Origin: Paenibacillus sp. V4I3
GTDB lineage: Bacteria > Bacillota > Bacilli > Paenibacillales > NBRC-103111
Assembly: GCF_030817215.1 (NCBI RefSeq)
Contig: NZ_JAUSZA010000001.1
Location: forward strand, 1,958,501 to 2,022,500
DNA length: 64,000 nucleotides
Direction: 5' to 3'
Under the pieces are notes generated by a model that was not told where the DNA came from, did no database searches, and was given only the letters and a program-made list of their open reading frames with translations. A program made the translations under genes and the position numbers. Below, one piece after another: positions 34,454-45,433 of the stretch (within the stretch, counting starts at the first letter, position 1; each line of letters opens with the position of its first letter).

Positions 34454-34564
34454 CAGTGACGCGACCAGACAGATAAAGCAGTTTTTTTCATAGAAATGAA
34501 AGTCGACGATCACTCAGGTTAGTGGGGTTATCTCATTCAGTTAACAAGGGAGAGGTGACGAAGG

Positions 34565-35056
34565 ATGCACTGGAAAGTTGCGATTTTGACAGCCAGTGAC
34601 CGCGGTTACCGAGGAGAACGAGAAGACACTAGCGCTCAGGTAATCCGCGAGCTGATTGAAGAGGAAATTCAAGGCGAGATCATCGAATACCGTGTTGTTC
34701 CGGATGAGATGGATGAAATCATGGCTTCATTAATAGAAATGACGGATTATTATCAGGCAGATTTGATTTTAACGACTGGCGGTACGGGACTAGCCCCCCG
34801 AGATGTGACACCGGAAGCAACGCTCAATGTGATTGATCGGGTAGCACCGGGGTTTGCAGAAGCCATGCGGATGATTTCGATGCAAAAAACACGGAAAGCG
34901 ATGCTTTCCAGAGCGGTATCCGGCATTCGCGGGCGCACGTTGATCATTAATTTGCCGGGCAGCCCCAAGGGCGTGCAGGAGAATCTGATGGCGATTATCG
35001 ATCAGCTCCCGCATGCGCTGGGGATTCTGACAGGCAAAGAAGGTGACCATGGGTGA
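34565..35056 (+). CDS. mog: MoaB/Mog-type molybdopterin adenylyltransferase family protein
   Basis: 163 residues. VAILTASDRGYRGEREDTSAQ, ILTTGGTGLAPRDVTPEAT and GSPKGVQENLMAI are diagnostic of the MogA/MoaB fold that adenylates molybdopterin. RBS GGGAGAGGTG. Its stop overlaps the following gene's GTG start by 4 nt. Confidence 0.92.
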   Translation: MHWKVAILTASDRGYRGEREDTSAQVIRELIEEEIQGEIIEYRVVPDEMDEIMASLIEMTDYYQADLILTTGGTGLAPRDVTPEATLNVIDRVAPGFAEAMRMISMQKTRKAMLSRAVSGIRGRTLIINLPGSPKGVQENLMAIIDQLPHALGILTGKEGDHG

Positions 35057-36066
35057 GCGAACGTGAATCGATGCTACGTGAAGTCAAAGTCGAAGATGCC
35101 ATCGGCATGATTTTGCCTCATGATCTGACTCAGATTTTGCCCGGTGAGTTCAAAGGGCGCCTGTTTCGCAAAGGCCATCAGGTGACTGAGGCCGATATTC
35201 CTGCGCTTCTGAGCATCGGCAAAGAGCATATCTATGTGATAGAGCTGCAGCCTGGCTACCTGCATGAGGATGAAGCTGCGCTGCGCATGGCAAATGCGAT
35301 AGCTGGAGAGCACCTCACGCTGACAGAGCCGCATGAGGGCAAAGTGAACGTGAAATCGGCGATTCACGGCTTGGTCAAGATCGATAAGGCGTTCGTTGAC
35401 AGTGTGAACGCCATCGATGAGGTCGTGTTGTCGACAATTCGCAGCAACACGGTCGTTCAGGCAGGCGCTTCGTTAGTCGGCACGCGGGTGATCCCGCTGA
35501 TTGTTGACGAAGCGAAGGTTGCGGAGGTCGAGCGCCTAGCTGCCGCTCGCCGTGAGGAGGGCTTCACCTTGCTTGAGGTGAAGCCGTTTCGCAAGCTGCG
35601 CGTCGGCGTTATTACGACGGGCAGCGAGGTCTTCAAGGGCCGAATTAAGGATAAATTCGGCCCGGTTGTGAAGGAGAAGCTTGCGCAGCTCGGCTCCGAG
35701 ATCATAGACCAACGCTTCGTGCTCGATGACAGCGAAGCGATTGTGGGTGAGATCCACGCGCTGCTAGCGCTGGGCGTGGATCTGGTTTTGGTCACGGGCG
35801 GCATGTCCGTGGACCCGGATGATCGCACACCGGGTGCGATCAAGCAGGCCGGCGCCCGCGTGGTCAGCTACGGCACGCCGATGCTGCCGGGCTCGATGCT
35901 GATGATCGCCTATCTGGGCGATGTGCCGATCATGGGCTTGCCGGGTTGCGTGATGCACGACCCGTACACGTCCTTTGATGTGCTGCTCCCGCGGATTTGC
36001 GCGGGCGAGACCATCGTGCGCAGCGACATTACGGAGATGGGGTACGGTGGGTTTTTTCAGTGCTAG
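35053..36066 (+). CDS. MoeA-like molybdopterin-binding protein, short form
   Basis: 337 residues from GTG 35053 (GTGA overlap with mog; AAGGTGA upstream). The central MoCF-biosynthesis domain reads RVGVITTGSEVFKGRI, then DLVLVTGGMSVDPDDRTPGAIKQAGA and GLPGCVMHDPYTSFDVLLPRI. It is shorter than MoeA (about 400) and begins with its own AIGMILPHDLTQI region, typical of the stand-alone MoeA-like group of Firmicutes whose exact role is unsettled. Markedly GC-rich. Probably co-transcribed with mog. Confidence 0.85.
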   Translation: MSERESMLREVKVEDAIGMILPHDLTQILPGEFKGRLFRKGHQVTEADIPALLSIGKEHIYVIELQPGYLHEDEAALRMANAIAGEHLTLTEPHEGKVNVKSAIHGLVKIDKAFVDSVNAIDEVVLSTIRSNTVVQAGASLVGTRVIPLIVDEAKVAEVERLAAARREEGFTLLEVKPFRKLRVGVITTGSEVFKGRIKDKFGPVVKEKLAQLGSEIIDQRFVLDDSEAIVGEIHALLALGVDLVLVTGGMSVDPDDRTPGAIKQAGARVVSYGTPMLPGSMLMIAYLGDVPIMGLPGCVMHDPYTSFDVLLPRICAGETIVRSDITEMGYGGFFQC

Positions 36067-36354
36067 CTGGTGCTGCTACTAGCGGTAGCAGTAGCAGTAG
36101 TTGATGAGAGATTGCAAGGTATGTATCATTTTCGATTATGGATTTGGTTCCTTTATCAGCGATATGATTGTACGAGGTTTAGTGTTTGATTTTGTTGTGT
36201 GAGTTGTTTTAAAGGTTGCAAAACTGATTTTGCTTTTTAAAGCATATTCGGACATTTTGCTGCATTTTGTGCAGGAAATTAGATGAATTTACTACGCAGC
36301 TTGCAATTTACTGCAAAATCTGCAATGACGCAACAAATGATGGAGATGAAGTCC

Positions 36355-36843
36355 ATGTTTCAAAATATCGGTTTCACCGAGCTCTTATTAATAGCAATCG
36401 TTGCTCTTGTGCTATTTGGACCGCAGAAGCTGCCCGAAATTGGCCGCGTGCTGGGGCGCACGATCAGGGATTTTAAGAAAGGCGCTCACGCCCTGCTGAA
36501 CGATGAGCCTGAAGAAACGCCGAAGCCGGCAGCCCAGGTCAAACCGGCTCCGCAGGTTTCGACGCAAGGCAGAGCTGCCTCGTCAAACGCTGTCGAAGCA
36601 GGTGCTCCTTCCGAGAGACCGGCAGTGGAGTTTGTATCGGCAGCAGTCTCTGCTGTGGAAGAACCGTCCGTCACTCCGACGGCACCCGCTCGGGCAGACG
36701 CACAATCTGCCTCTCCGGCAGCAGTCTCCGCTGTGGAAGAACCGTCCGTCACTCCGACGGCACCCGCTCGAACGGACGCACCACCTGCCTCCTCGGCAGC
36801 GCCTATCGCGCCGCTTAGCAACACGCGGCGTCTACCGGACTAG
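36355..36843 (+). CDS. tatA: Twin-arginine translocase subunit TatA with an extended repetitive tail
   Basis: 162 residues from ATG 36355 (GGAGATG upstream; the frame from 36283 adds residues before the usual MFQNIGFTELL). Transmembrane helix at residues 8-22 (ELLLIAIVALVLFGPQKLPEIGR), an amphipathic helix to about 45, then a Pro/Ala/Glu tail twice the usual length. The tail includes a 26-residue tandem duplication (AVSAVEEPSVTPTAPAR..., 36639-36716 and 36717-36794). Forms the protein-conducting pore with TatC, encoded 70 nt later. Confidence 0.92.
   Translation: MFQNIGFTELLLIAIVALVLFGPQKLPEIGRVLGRTIRDFKKGAHALLNDEPEETPKPAAQVKPAPQVSTQGRAASSNAVEAGAPSERPAVEFVSAAVSAVEEPSVTPTAPARADAQSASPAAVSAVEEPSVTPTAPARTDAPPASSAAPIAPLSNTRRLPD
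36639..36794 (+). repeat. 78-bp tandem duplication in the TatA tail
   Basis: Two adjacent copies (36639-36716 and 36717-36794), in frame, each encoding 26 residues, differing at a few bases only. The near-identity suggests a recent event. Confidence 0.9.
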
Positions 36844-36913
36844 CCGCTTTCTTTTCAGCATAACAAGTGCTTCAGCCGTATAGGTTTGATCCACTAGATC
36901 AGGTTGGTGAAAT

Positions 36914-37672
36914 ATGACAACGAACGAAGAAATGTCACTCGTAGAGCACCTTGGTGAGCTGCGCAAACGAATCATGTGGGTATTGGTCGTCCTGGTCATA
37001 GGGATGGTAGGCGGACTAATCTGCGCGAAGCCGATCATTCGTTACCTCAAAAACATTCCGCCCGCTGATACCATCAGTTGGAACGTTTTTTCCCCGTGGG
37101 ATGCCCTGCGCTTGTATATGAATTTTGGATTGGCCGTAGGTATTCTTATTACCCTGCCGGTTATTCTTTATCATATATGGGCGTTTGTTAAGCCTGGCTT
37201 GCGTGAGGCTGAGCAGAAGGCTTCGATTATTTATATTCCTTATGCATTTTTGCTATTTTTGGGAGGTCTTTCGTTCGGTTATTGGGTTGTTTTTCCGATG
37301 GCCTTTTACTTTACTTCCTCCATTAGCCGGAGTCTAGAAATCACGGAGATGTATGGCGCGGCGCAATATTTTACATTCATGTTCAACATCATTCTTCCAC
37401 TGGCTATTGTGTTTGAGATGCCGATTGTCGTGATGTTCCTCACGAAGATTCGCCTTTTGAATCCGAAGCGTCTGCACAAGTTCAGAAGGTATGCTTACAT
37501 GCTGCTCGTTATTTTATCTACGGTTATCACGCCGCCGGATGCGATATCGGCTATCTTAGTGGCTTTGCCGCTTATTGTTTTGTATGAGTTTAGCGTATTT
37601 ATGTCGGGATTCATCTATCGCAAACAGTTGGCGAAGGATGCTGAGTGGGAGCGGGAGTTCGGTCCTAAATGA
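36914..37672 (+). CDS. tatC: Twin-arginine translocase subunit TatC
   Basis: 252 residues, six hydrophobic segments. SLVEHLGELRKRIMWVLVV is the cytoplasmic N-terminal signature for signal-peptide binding, followed by FVKPGLREAEQKAS and VITPPDAISAI. Recognises twin-arginine signal peptides. Follows tatA as in Bacillus; a terminator follows. Confidence 0.95.
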   Translation: MTTNEEMSLVEHLGELRKRIMWVLVVLVIGMVGGLICAKPIIRYLKNIPPADTISWNVFSPWDALRLYMNFGLAVGILITLPVILYHIWAFVKPGLREAEQKASIIYIPYAFLLFLGGLSFGYWVVFPMAFYFTSSISRSLEITEMYGAAQYFTFMFNIILPLAIVFEMPIVVMFLTKIRLLNPKRLHKFRRYAYMLLVILSTVITPPDAISAILVALPLIVLYEFSVFMSGFIYRKQLAKDAEWEREFGPK

Positions 37673-37673
37673 T

Positions 37674-37704
37674 AAAACAGTCTGCGTAATGTGCAGGCTG
37701 TTTT
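37674..37704 (+). terminator. Terminator after tatC
   Basis: AAAACAGTCTGC (37674-37685) pairs with GCAGGCTGTTTT (37693-37704; one G-T pair), then a T run. Confidence 0.85.
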
Positions 37705-37786
37705 TCTTTTTTTAAAGGGAATATTTGTTTTTCATTTGGGTAGAATGAGGGGGGTGTCCAAAAGTATGAAAAATGTGTAAAAGGAC

Positions 37787-37815
37787 TTGCAAATTACTCC
37801 CAGAATGAGTATCAT
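37787..37815 (+). promoter_or_regulatory. Sigma-A promoter of groES-groEL
   Basis: TTGCAA (37787-37792), 17-bp spacer, TATCAT (37810-37815). The expected start overlaps the CIRCE element, so HrcA bound there would block it. Confidence 0.75.
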
Positions 37816-37826
37816 AAGAATTGTTG

Positions 37827-37853
37827 TTAGCACTAAACACATTCGAGTGCTAA
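37827..37853. promoter_or_regulatory. CIRCE element, HrcA operator of the groE operon
   Basis: TTAGCACTA-N9-GAGTGCTAA. One base differs from the consensus in the left arm (A for C at its ninth position). HrcA repression released by heat is the known mode. Confidence 0.93.
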
Positions 37854-37899
37854 TAATCGACAAAACCATTACCAATTTTCTAAAGGAGGCTATTTTTCC

Positions 37900-38181
37900 A
37901 TGATCAGACCGTTAGGTGATCGAGTAATCATTGAAGCCGTTGCGAAAGAGGAGACTACAGCAAGTGGCATCGTGCTGCCAGATACAGCTAAAGAAAAACC
38001 ACAAGAAGGTAAAGTTGTAGCCGTAGGCGCAGGCGCGTTGAAAGATGGCGTACGTGTTCCGCTTGAAGTAAGCGAAGGCGACCGCATCATTTTCTCCAAA
38101 TACGCTGGAACTGAAGTGAAATACGAAGGCCGCGAACTGTTGATCTTGCGCGAAAGCGACATTCTCGCTGTATTAGCCTAA
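37900..38181 (+). CDS. groES: Co-chaperonin GroES
   Basis: 93 residues: [14 protein letters not shown] start, mobile loop [20 protein letters not shown] (residues 18-36), [18 protein letters not shown]. Caps the GroEL ring. RBS AAAGGAGG. Controlled by the CIRCE element upstream; groEL follows after 94 nt. Confidence 0.98.
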   Translation: MIRPLGDRVIIEAVAKEETTASGIVLPDTAKEKPQEGKVVAVGAGALKDGVRVPLEVSEGDRIIFSKYAGTEVKYEGRELLILRESDILAVLA

Positions 38182-38260
38182 ATTTAGCAGGATATAGATC
38201 GGCAACAAGCATACTTAGTTTTTCCGTTTTACTACTTACTATGTACAGGTTCTAAATTAG

Positions 38261-39904
<1,644 letters not shown>

Positions 39905-39985
39905 TAAAGGTTAAAAACCCTTATATATCAAGGGTTTAGAGTGAGTCATATACCAATTTGACCTCATTCTGACCGCATCGCTCTG

Positions 39986-40037
39986 AAAATAGAGGTTTTT
40001 CAGGAGTTCTCCGAACTTTTGAGAGACCTCTTTTTTC
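39986..40037 (+). terminator. Terminator after groEL
   Basis: AGAGGT (39991-39996) pairs with ACCTCT (40026-40031) around an inner GGAGTTCTCC hairpin, followed by a T run. An earlier hairpin, AAACCCTT/AAGGGTTT (39915-39937), lacks a T tail. Confidence 0.7.
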
Positions 40038-40123
40038 TATCTTATGGTGACATGCAAGATAGATGTAATTGGTCGTGTCATCCTCCTATTATCTATGTTC
40101 GGATATTATTATTTTCAAAAAAA

Positions 40124-40139
40124 AAGCCCATCTGGGCTT
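40124..40139 (-). terminator. Terminator of the small coiled-coil gene
   Basis: On the minus strand AAGCCCA-GA-TGGGCTT followed by a long T run (A run 40117-40125 on the plus strand). Confidence 0.8.
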
Positions 40140-40149
40140 ATTGTGAAGG

Positions 40150-40368
40150 TTAATGTTTTTGTTTTAAAAGATAAATTTCTTCCTCAGTCTTTGAAATCTT
40201 ATCACGTTGGAAGTCAAGACGCTCATTTGTGGTCTGGATCGCTTCAAGTAACTTATTGTCGGTTTCGATGTTCTCAACATGGTGTGCATCTAAGGTTTGT
40301 TGGATTCGGTCGATCTTCAAATCCATCACTTCTAATTTAGTTAATATCTGCTTTAACAATTCTTCCAT
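40150..40368 (-). CDS. Small coiled-coil protein of unknown function
   Basis: 72 residues from ATG 40368, which has GAGGTGA five to six bases upstream; the longer frame to 40389 would read through that RBS. Almost wholly helical heptads (MEELLKQILTKLEVMDLKID, then NERLDFQRDKISKTEEEI), no membrane segment. It has its own terminator. I do not recognise a function; such proteins are often scaffold or phage-derived. Confidence 0.7.
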   Translation of the reverse strand: MEELLKQILTKLEVMDLKIDRIQQTLDAHHVENIETDNKLLEAIQTTNERLDFQRDKISKTEEEIYLLKQKH

Positions 40369-40476
40369 AGCATTCACCTCAGTGAACATTATAACATTTT
40401 TCTACTTTTTATTTATTAAAATATGTAGATTTATACTTATTTATATCTTATCTACAGTTATAACTTTTTCATAACT

Positions 40477-43400
40477 TCAAAGCTCCCAAGCCGCAACAAC
40501 CTTATTCTTCCCCGTCAGCTTCGCAGTAATCTCCGCCGTATCGGCCTGTTCAATCAATTCCTCTATCGAAGTTGGACTACAGAGCTCTAGGGAAGATACG
40601 CCCACACTGATGGTGATTTGGTAAGGGCGCCCGAAGGCAAATTCTCTTTCAATTTCGCCTCGCAGTTGATGGGCAATCTTGAGGGCTTCTTTCCCGTCCG
40701 TTTTAGGTAAAATTAGAATAAGTTCCTCACCGCCATATCGTCCAGCGATATCGCTTTTTCTTAAATTAAACCGGAAAATATCTGCGATTTCTCGTAAAAC
40801 GCGGTCCCCTTCCGGGTGTCCGAACTCATTGACCCTGCGGAAATTATCCACATCGATCATGATCACGGATAAGTCGAGGTTATAACGTCTAGAGAGCTCG
40901 AATTCTTCCCTCAGCTTTTCCATGAAATAACCGCGTAAATAAAAGCCGGTTAGGTTATCAATCACCATCTCTCTATGCAAGAGAACGTTGATAATATGCG
41001 GTTTGATGAAAGAAAGAAAATGCTCCATATGTTGAAGCTTTGTTTTGGTCATACCATCTACATAAACCTGGAGCGTAATAGCTTGATCACCTCGCTGAAA
41101 GAGAGTGAAAGTGTGGGCCCAGCTATCTTCACTTCGGCTTTGGTAGGCAATCAATTCATCGTGGTCTCTGAGTCCGGAAGCCGTAACGAAAACCTTTTGC
41201 TTATAATGCAGCAGTTTGTAGGTGATGGCCAGTTGAATAACTGGAAAGTAGTCAAAAAGTGCCTTGGTCAACCGCTGCATCGTTGTCATTAGATCCAAAG
41301 TTTCGGTAACCTGTTCACTGAGCTCGATGATGATTTGTAAATCCAAGGAGAGAAGCAACCATTGCTCGCGGTCCGCAATCATTTTTTGAACAAAATCATC
41401 CTGCATGATAGCGGGTGATGCCGGGGCAAAGGTGGGTCGAATAACCCGTTCCATGCAAGCGGTCAAGTAGGGACGCCAAGTTTCCTTTTGAATAATCTGA
41501 TAACCATTTAACGCCCGTCGCAAATACAGCATCGCATTTTGTACATCGCCCTCATACATGGACCTCTCAGCCGAAAGTCTATAATAATCTGGCCAAAAGA
41601 TATCAAAAGAGCATCGTTTGAGATAAGCTTCAAAGTTTTCGAACCAAATCCCCGTATTCTCCGAGCGAAGCTCTAAGAGGAGCGTAAGCAATTCTCGATA
41701 AGCCCAACCAGCGTACATCCCTGAGTTATTTTTCGAAATAAATTGTTCAAAAAGCTTGCAGGCTAGCTCCAGATTTCCCTCTCTAGTTTGGAACAGTGCC
41801 TCCAAGAAGAATGAGGTGTTCTCATATTTCAAGAAGCCCGGGACGGTGATAGGTTGATTTTGACGGAAAGCGACATAACCTTGAAAAACGGACAATAAAG
41901 CCATACTCGACTCTGTGATTTGCTGCTCGAACAGTTGGGTTTCTAATTCTTGAAACAGTTCCCACTGCCCCCATTCAAGTGCGTATAACAACTGATTCGT
42001 TAAATAAGTCTCGGCCAAATCCTTCCGCCGCAATTCGTCAACCTGCAGGACACGTTCTTTATGAAAGTGGAAGCTGGCCAAGTCTCCTTGATTTAATGAA
42101 AACTCCATGGCGTTCAGATGGCCTACTTGTTCCTTGATCGTGTAGCCAGAGCGCTTGGCACCTTCAATCCCGCGATATACATACGTATTGATCAGCTTAT
42201 TATTACTCTGATAGGAATATAAATCATAGAGACGGAGCATGAGGTCCGTATGAGGTGACGTTTCCAGAAGCGGCTCTAACTTAGCTGCAATGGATAAAGC
42301 CCACTCCTCGGTTTCAGGAAAATGAATCAACATATTAATCGTATAATAGTTCGTAATCTCCGCAAAATGGCGAAGTGAAAGCAAATTTCTCTTTGGATAG
42401 ACGACATCGGTATAGAAGTCATGAAGCTTACGCACCTCTTCATCCTGTAGAGGGAAACAGAGATTGCTGGTGTTGAGTAAAAAGGCAGCCCGTACCCGGT
42501 CTTCTAATGCCTGACTTTCGTCGAAAATAAAGGGGAACAGCTGCTCACGTAAAATATAAACATCCAAATCATTTTGCAAGATGCGGATATACATCCACCC
42601 GAAGCGATCCGTCACTTTGCTTGTTCGTTCGTATACAGTTAGTGCCAATTGTTCGGAAAGAGCAAATTGATTAAGCAGTAGATACATTCTACTTAGCAGC
42701 CTGTCTAGGAAAATAAGATAAGGCCTTTCTAATTTTTCATATAAATATTTGATGCGTTCTAATAATTCAACCTTTTGCCCATATGAGAGAAGGGAACGGA
42801 TCTGTTTATAATATTTTAAAAGCAAATAATATTCGACTTTATACTCACTCGCTTGACTGGACAGTGTAATGAGTTGAGGTAAACCGAGTGGACGGAATTG
42901 ATACTGGTAATTCAATGCTGTTTGGTAGTAAGACATTAGTTGAACGGCCGGCAGCTGCTGTAAGACCAATTCGGTAATTTCAGTTGAGATAAATAAGCTA
43001 TCGTTGTGACTGACATGAACAAGGCCAAGCTCTGCCAGCTTCGTAACCGAAGAGAGGATGATTCCTACATCCATTTCATTAGCCTTAAACAGGGAAAACA
43101 CGCTTATTGGCATAGGCAAACAACATAGGAGCCGTAATAGCTCTATTTCCTCATTGTCCAAAAGGGAGATGCGCTTAGAAAACAAGTGAAGAGAGTGGAG
43201 CTTTTCATAATCAAGATGGAATGCAGTTGTTTTGTGCCAGCCCTTGTTGGTTAGATGAATACTTCCAGATTGAATAAGCTCCTCTAAAATGATGCGGCAG
43301 TGACTAAAGTTGATCTTGTGCTCATAAAACCAATTTTTCAATTCGGATATTAACGTGGAATCGGCTCGTCCAAATTGTGAAGACAACAGCTGTTCGTAGA

Positions 43401-44712
43401 TCGCTTGGTCCGAATGATGGATTTCAAGCGTTTGAAAGGATATGCCAGTAAATTGAGAAGGTATCTGGCTGCCGCTGAAAATAATATGCAAACCAATCAT
43501 CTCATGACCATGCTCTCTCCAAAAATTGAGGAGAATATGCTGGGAATCTTCATCAAAGTTTTCGCTGTTTTCAAAAATATAGAAAATGTTTTGAATAGGG
43601 AACATCGGGATAATGGAAGAGAAAAATTGATACAACCAATCGGTTAGCAAATAAAGGATATCGTCGCCTTCATAGTGCTTTTTAAGAAGCTGGTCAAATT
43701 TACGAGAAAGATTCCGCAGCATGGTGATTGATTCAGGAAATAAGCCATAAGCGAGATGTAAGGTTCGGGAGACCACTTCACGCAAAGTTGAGTAAGGAAG
43801 TCCTTGAGAGACAATCTTGAAGAAATAGCCTCTTTCTAACATCTCATTGACATGCTGTGTATAAACATCAAATCGAATAGCCTCATCCTCACAAACGAGC
43901 CCTAATAAACGTTTCTCATTTGACTGTAAAAAATTTCGAAAAAGCTTTTGATACTCTTGCGTAATTGGCGCAGCGGCAGGGTGCAGCCATTGTGGGCTGC
44001 TATGGGAAATAAGCGGTTGCACCTGCTCAGGCAGTTGAAAGGATGCTCGAATGATATCGGCAATTTCATCTGCGAATAACATAGTTTCTGGCTCAGTACG
44101 AAGACGCTCTGATAATTGCACCAGGTTATTTGGCACGGAGTCGGAGCCATATATCGTATGAATCAGCAGATGGATAGCTTCAAAATCAGCAGCTCGGGAA
44201 AGAAGAAATCGCCGTGCATAACGCGGAAATGAAGTGAATGAAAAGTCCGTTAATAAATGATTAATAAATTCGATAGCGGAAGGGAATGGTTGGACATCGA
44301 TGATAATGGCTAACGTTTTTGGATCGAAAAAAAGCTGCTCTGGCAGTAAAAAGCCCATATAAAACTGCTCTTCATGCAGAATGGAAAGTGCTCTACAAAT
44401 GGAGATCAGCAATTTTCCTTTGGATTCATCACTTAAATCTGCTTTTTCTATATGTAAAAACGGCAAATAGCCTTCTGGTAATGGAGAAAGCTGAACGACG
44501 AGATTGCCCTCAACAAGCTTCCAATCCAGCAGCTGACGGAAACAATCTCCTTTAGCGGCTTTGGTCCAAGAGCGCAAACGATTCTCGATTTGTTTTTCGT
44601 GGAAATAATTCCAAAGCTTGTGATGGAGATGCATCTCAGAATAATCAGGAGCATGAGAGTATATTAAATGACGAAAGTCGGATTTCGTGTTTTGAGTTGT
44701 ATGATTCATCAT
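40477..44712 (-). CDS. Large diguanylate cyclase with degenerate kinase-like and ATPase-like regions
   Basis: 1411 residues from ATG 44712 (AAGGAGG upstream; the frame to 44772 includes the RBS). Residues about 40-230 resemble a Ser/Thr kinase fold but lack HRD and DFG (IIIDVQPFP stands where DFG is expected). About 285-480 resemble the AAA/STAND module that follows such kinases, yet the Walker A is missing (LLGLVCEDEAIRFDVY). About 500-1080 are TPR-like helices, then a GAF-like region, then GGDEF at about 1245-1408 with an active site GRYGGEELILIL and an RKSD inhibitory site five residues before it. Probably makes c-di-GMP in response to a signal bound by the degenerate head. Confidence 0.85.
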   Translation of the reverse strand: MMNHTTQNTKSDFRHLIYSHAPDYSEMHLHHKLWNYFHEKQIENRLRSWTKAAKGDCFRQLLDWKLVEGNLVVQLSPLPEGYLPFLHIEKADLSDESKGKLLISICRALSILHEEQFYMGFLLPEQLFFDPKTLAIIIDVQPFPSAIEFINHLLTDFSFTSFPRYARRFLLSRAADFEAIHLLIHTIYGSDSVPNNLVQLSERLRTEPETMLFADEIADIIRASFQLPEQVQPLISHSSPQWLHPAAAPITQEYQKLFRNFLQSNEKRLLGLVCEDEAIRFDVYTQHVNEMLERGYFFKIVSQGLPYSTLREVVSRTLHLAYGLFPESITMLRNLSRKFDQLLKKHYEGDDILYLLTDWLYQFFSSIIPMFPIQNIFYIFENSENFDEDSQHILLNFWREHGHEMIGLHIIFSGSQIPSQFTGISFQTLEIHHSDQAIYEQLLSSQFGRADSTLISELKNWFYEHKINFSHCRIILEELIQSGSIHLTNKGWHKTTAFHLDYEKLHSLHLFSKRISLLDNEEIELLRLLCCLPMPISVFSLFKANEMDVGIILSSVTKLAELGLVHVSHNDSLFISTEITELVLQQLPAVQLMSYYQTALNYQYQFRPLGLPQLITLSSQASEYKVEYYLLLKYYKQIRSLLSYGQKVELLERIKYLYEKLERPYLIFLDRLLSRMYLLLNQFALSEQLALTVYERTSKVTDRFGWMYIRILQNDLDVYILREQLFPFIFDESQALEDRVRAAFLLNTSNLCFPLQDEEVRKLHDFYTDVVYPKRNLLSLRHFAEITNYYTINMLIHFPETEEWALSIAAKLEPLLETSPHTDLMLRLYDLYSYQSNNKLINTYVYRGIEGAKRSGYTIKEQVGHLNAMEFSLNQGDLASFHFHKERVLQVDELRRKDLAETYLTNQLLYALEWGQWELFQELETQLFEQQITESSMALLSVFQGYVAFRQNQPITVPGFLKYENTSFFLEALFQTREGNLELACKLFEQFISKNNSGMYAGWAYRELLTLLLELRSENTGIWFENFEAYLKRCSFDIFWPDYYRLSAERSMYEGDVQNAMLYLRRALNGYQIIQKETWRPYLTACMERVIRPTFAPASPAIMQDDFVQKMIADREQWLLLSLDLQIIIELSEQVTETLDLMTTMQRLTKALFDYFPVIQLAITYKLLHYKQKVFVTASGLRDHDELIAYQSRSEDSWAHTFTLFQRGDQAITLQVYVDGMTKTKLQHMEHFLSFIKPHIINVLLHREMVIDNLTGFYLRGYFMEKLREEFELSRRYNLDLSVIMIDVDNFRRVNEFGHPEGDRVLREIADIFRFNLRKSDIAGRYGGEELILILPKTDGKEALKIAHQLRGEIEREFAFGRPYQITISVGVSSLELCSPTSIEELIEQADTAEITAKLTGKNKVVAAWEL

Positions 44713-44982
44713 ACTCCCTCCTCCTTCTAAGGTATGGGAATTCAAGACGCAGGGGATGGATGACACCATCAAAATACTTCATTTCTCAATTGTAACAAAT
44801 ATATGGAGCAAAAGGGAGAGGCATCATTGTTCTGTTAGCCTGCCTTTTTGGGGCCTGCTTGGACATTTAACCTGCTTGGCTCACAAAATCCGCCTAATTA
44901 TTGGATAAATAGGCATTGGTACATTCATTGGACTAGGGATAAACGTATATTAACATAAACCTATAGAGGAGTTGACCCATCA

Positions 44983-45300
44983 ATGGATCATTACAAACCT
45001 AACCAACTCAGCCCGCTTAGCCAACCGTTCCAACCTAGTCAAATCAGCCCGTTTAGCCAACCTAGCCAACCTGGCCCAGGCAAACCATATCAATGTCCAC
45101 CGACTGACCCGATCATGACAAGTCCAGAAAGAATAGTAAGAGACTTCTACCACCCACAGAAAGTTCAAGTTATTCATCCTATTCAAATCGTTAACCGCCA
45201 CCACTGCGTTCCTGTCTATGAGCATGTGTACACTTGTTCTGAGGAAGATGAGTATTGCGGCACTCACCCGCATCCGCATCAGGGTATGCTGCGCGACTAG
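44983..45300 (+). CDS. CotD-like spore coat protein
   Basis: 105 residues, rich in Pro, Gln, Ser and His, no signal peptide. The N-terminal part is low-complexity (QLSPLSQPFQPSQISPFSQ with a repeated SQP element); the C-terminal part has VQVIHPIQIVNRHHCVPV and a Cys-containing end (YTCSEEDEYCG), recalling CotD-type coat proteins. AGAGGAG lies about 11 bases before ATG. Coat assignment is by composition and the His-rich motif, so moderate. Confidence 0.65.
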   Translation: MDHYKPNQLSPLSQPFQPSQISPFSQPSQPGPGKPYQCPPTDPIMTSPERIVRDFYHPQKVQVIHPIQIVNRHHCVPVYEHVYTCSEEDEYCGTHPHPHQGMLRD

Positions 45301-45310
45301 TTGATAAAAG

Positions 45311-45352
45311 AGCCCCTGGAATGAATCATTGATGATTCTTTCGGGGGTTATT
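45311..45352 (+). terminator. Terminator after the coat protein gene
   Basis: Nested hairpin: CCCC...GGGG outside and GAATCAT-TG-ATGATTC (45323-45338) inside, followed by a T-rich stretch. Confidence 0.7.
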
Positions 45353-45433
45353 TTATATGGTGTGGTGTTCCTTAACCAAGGTATTTAGTATAATTGAACA
45401 GAATAAATTGTCGATACACGGAGGACCACATAT

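Noticed and set aside
36503..36883. Overlapping frame in the TatA tail
   Set aside because: Arg-rich shadow of the repetitive tail, no RBS.
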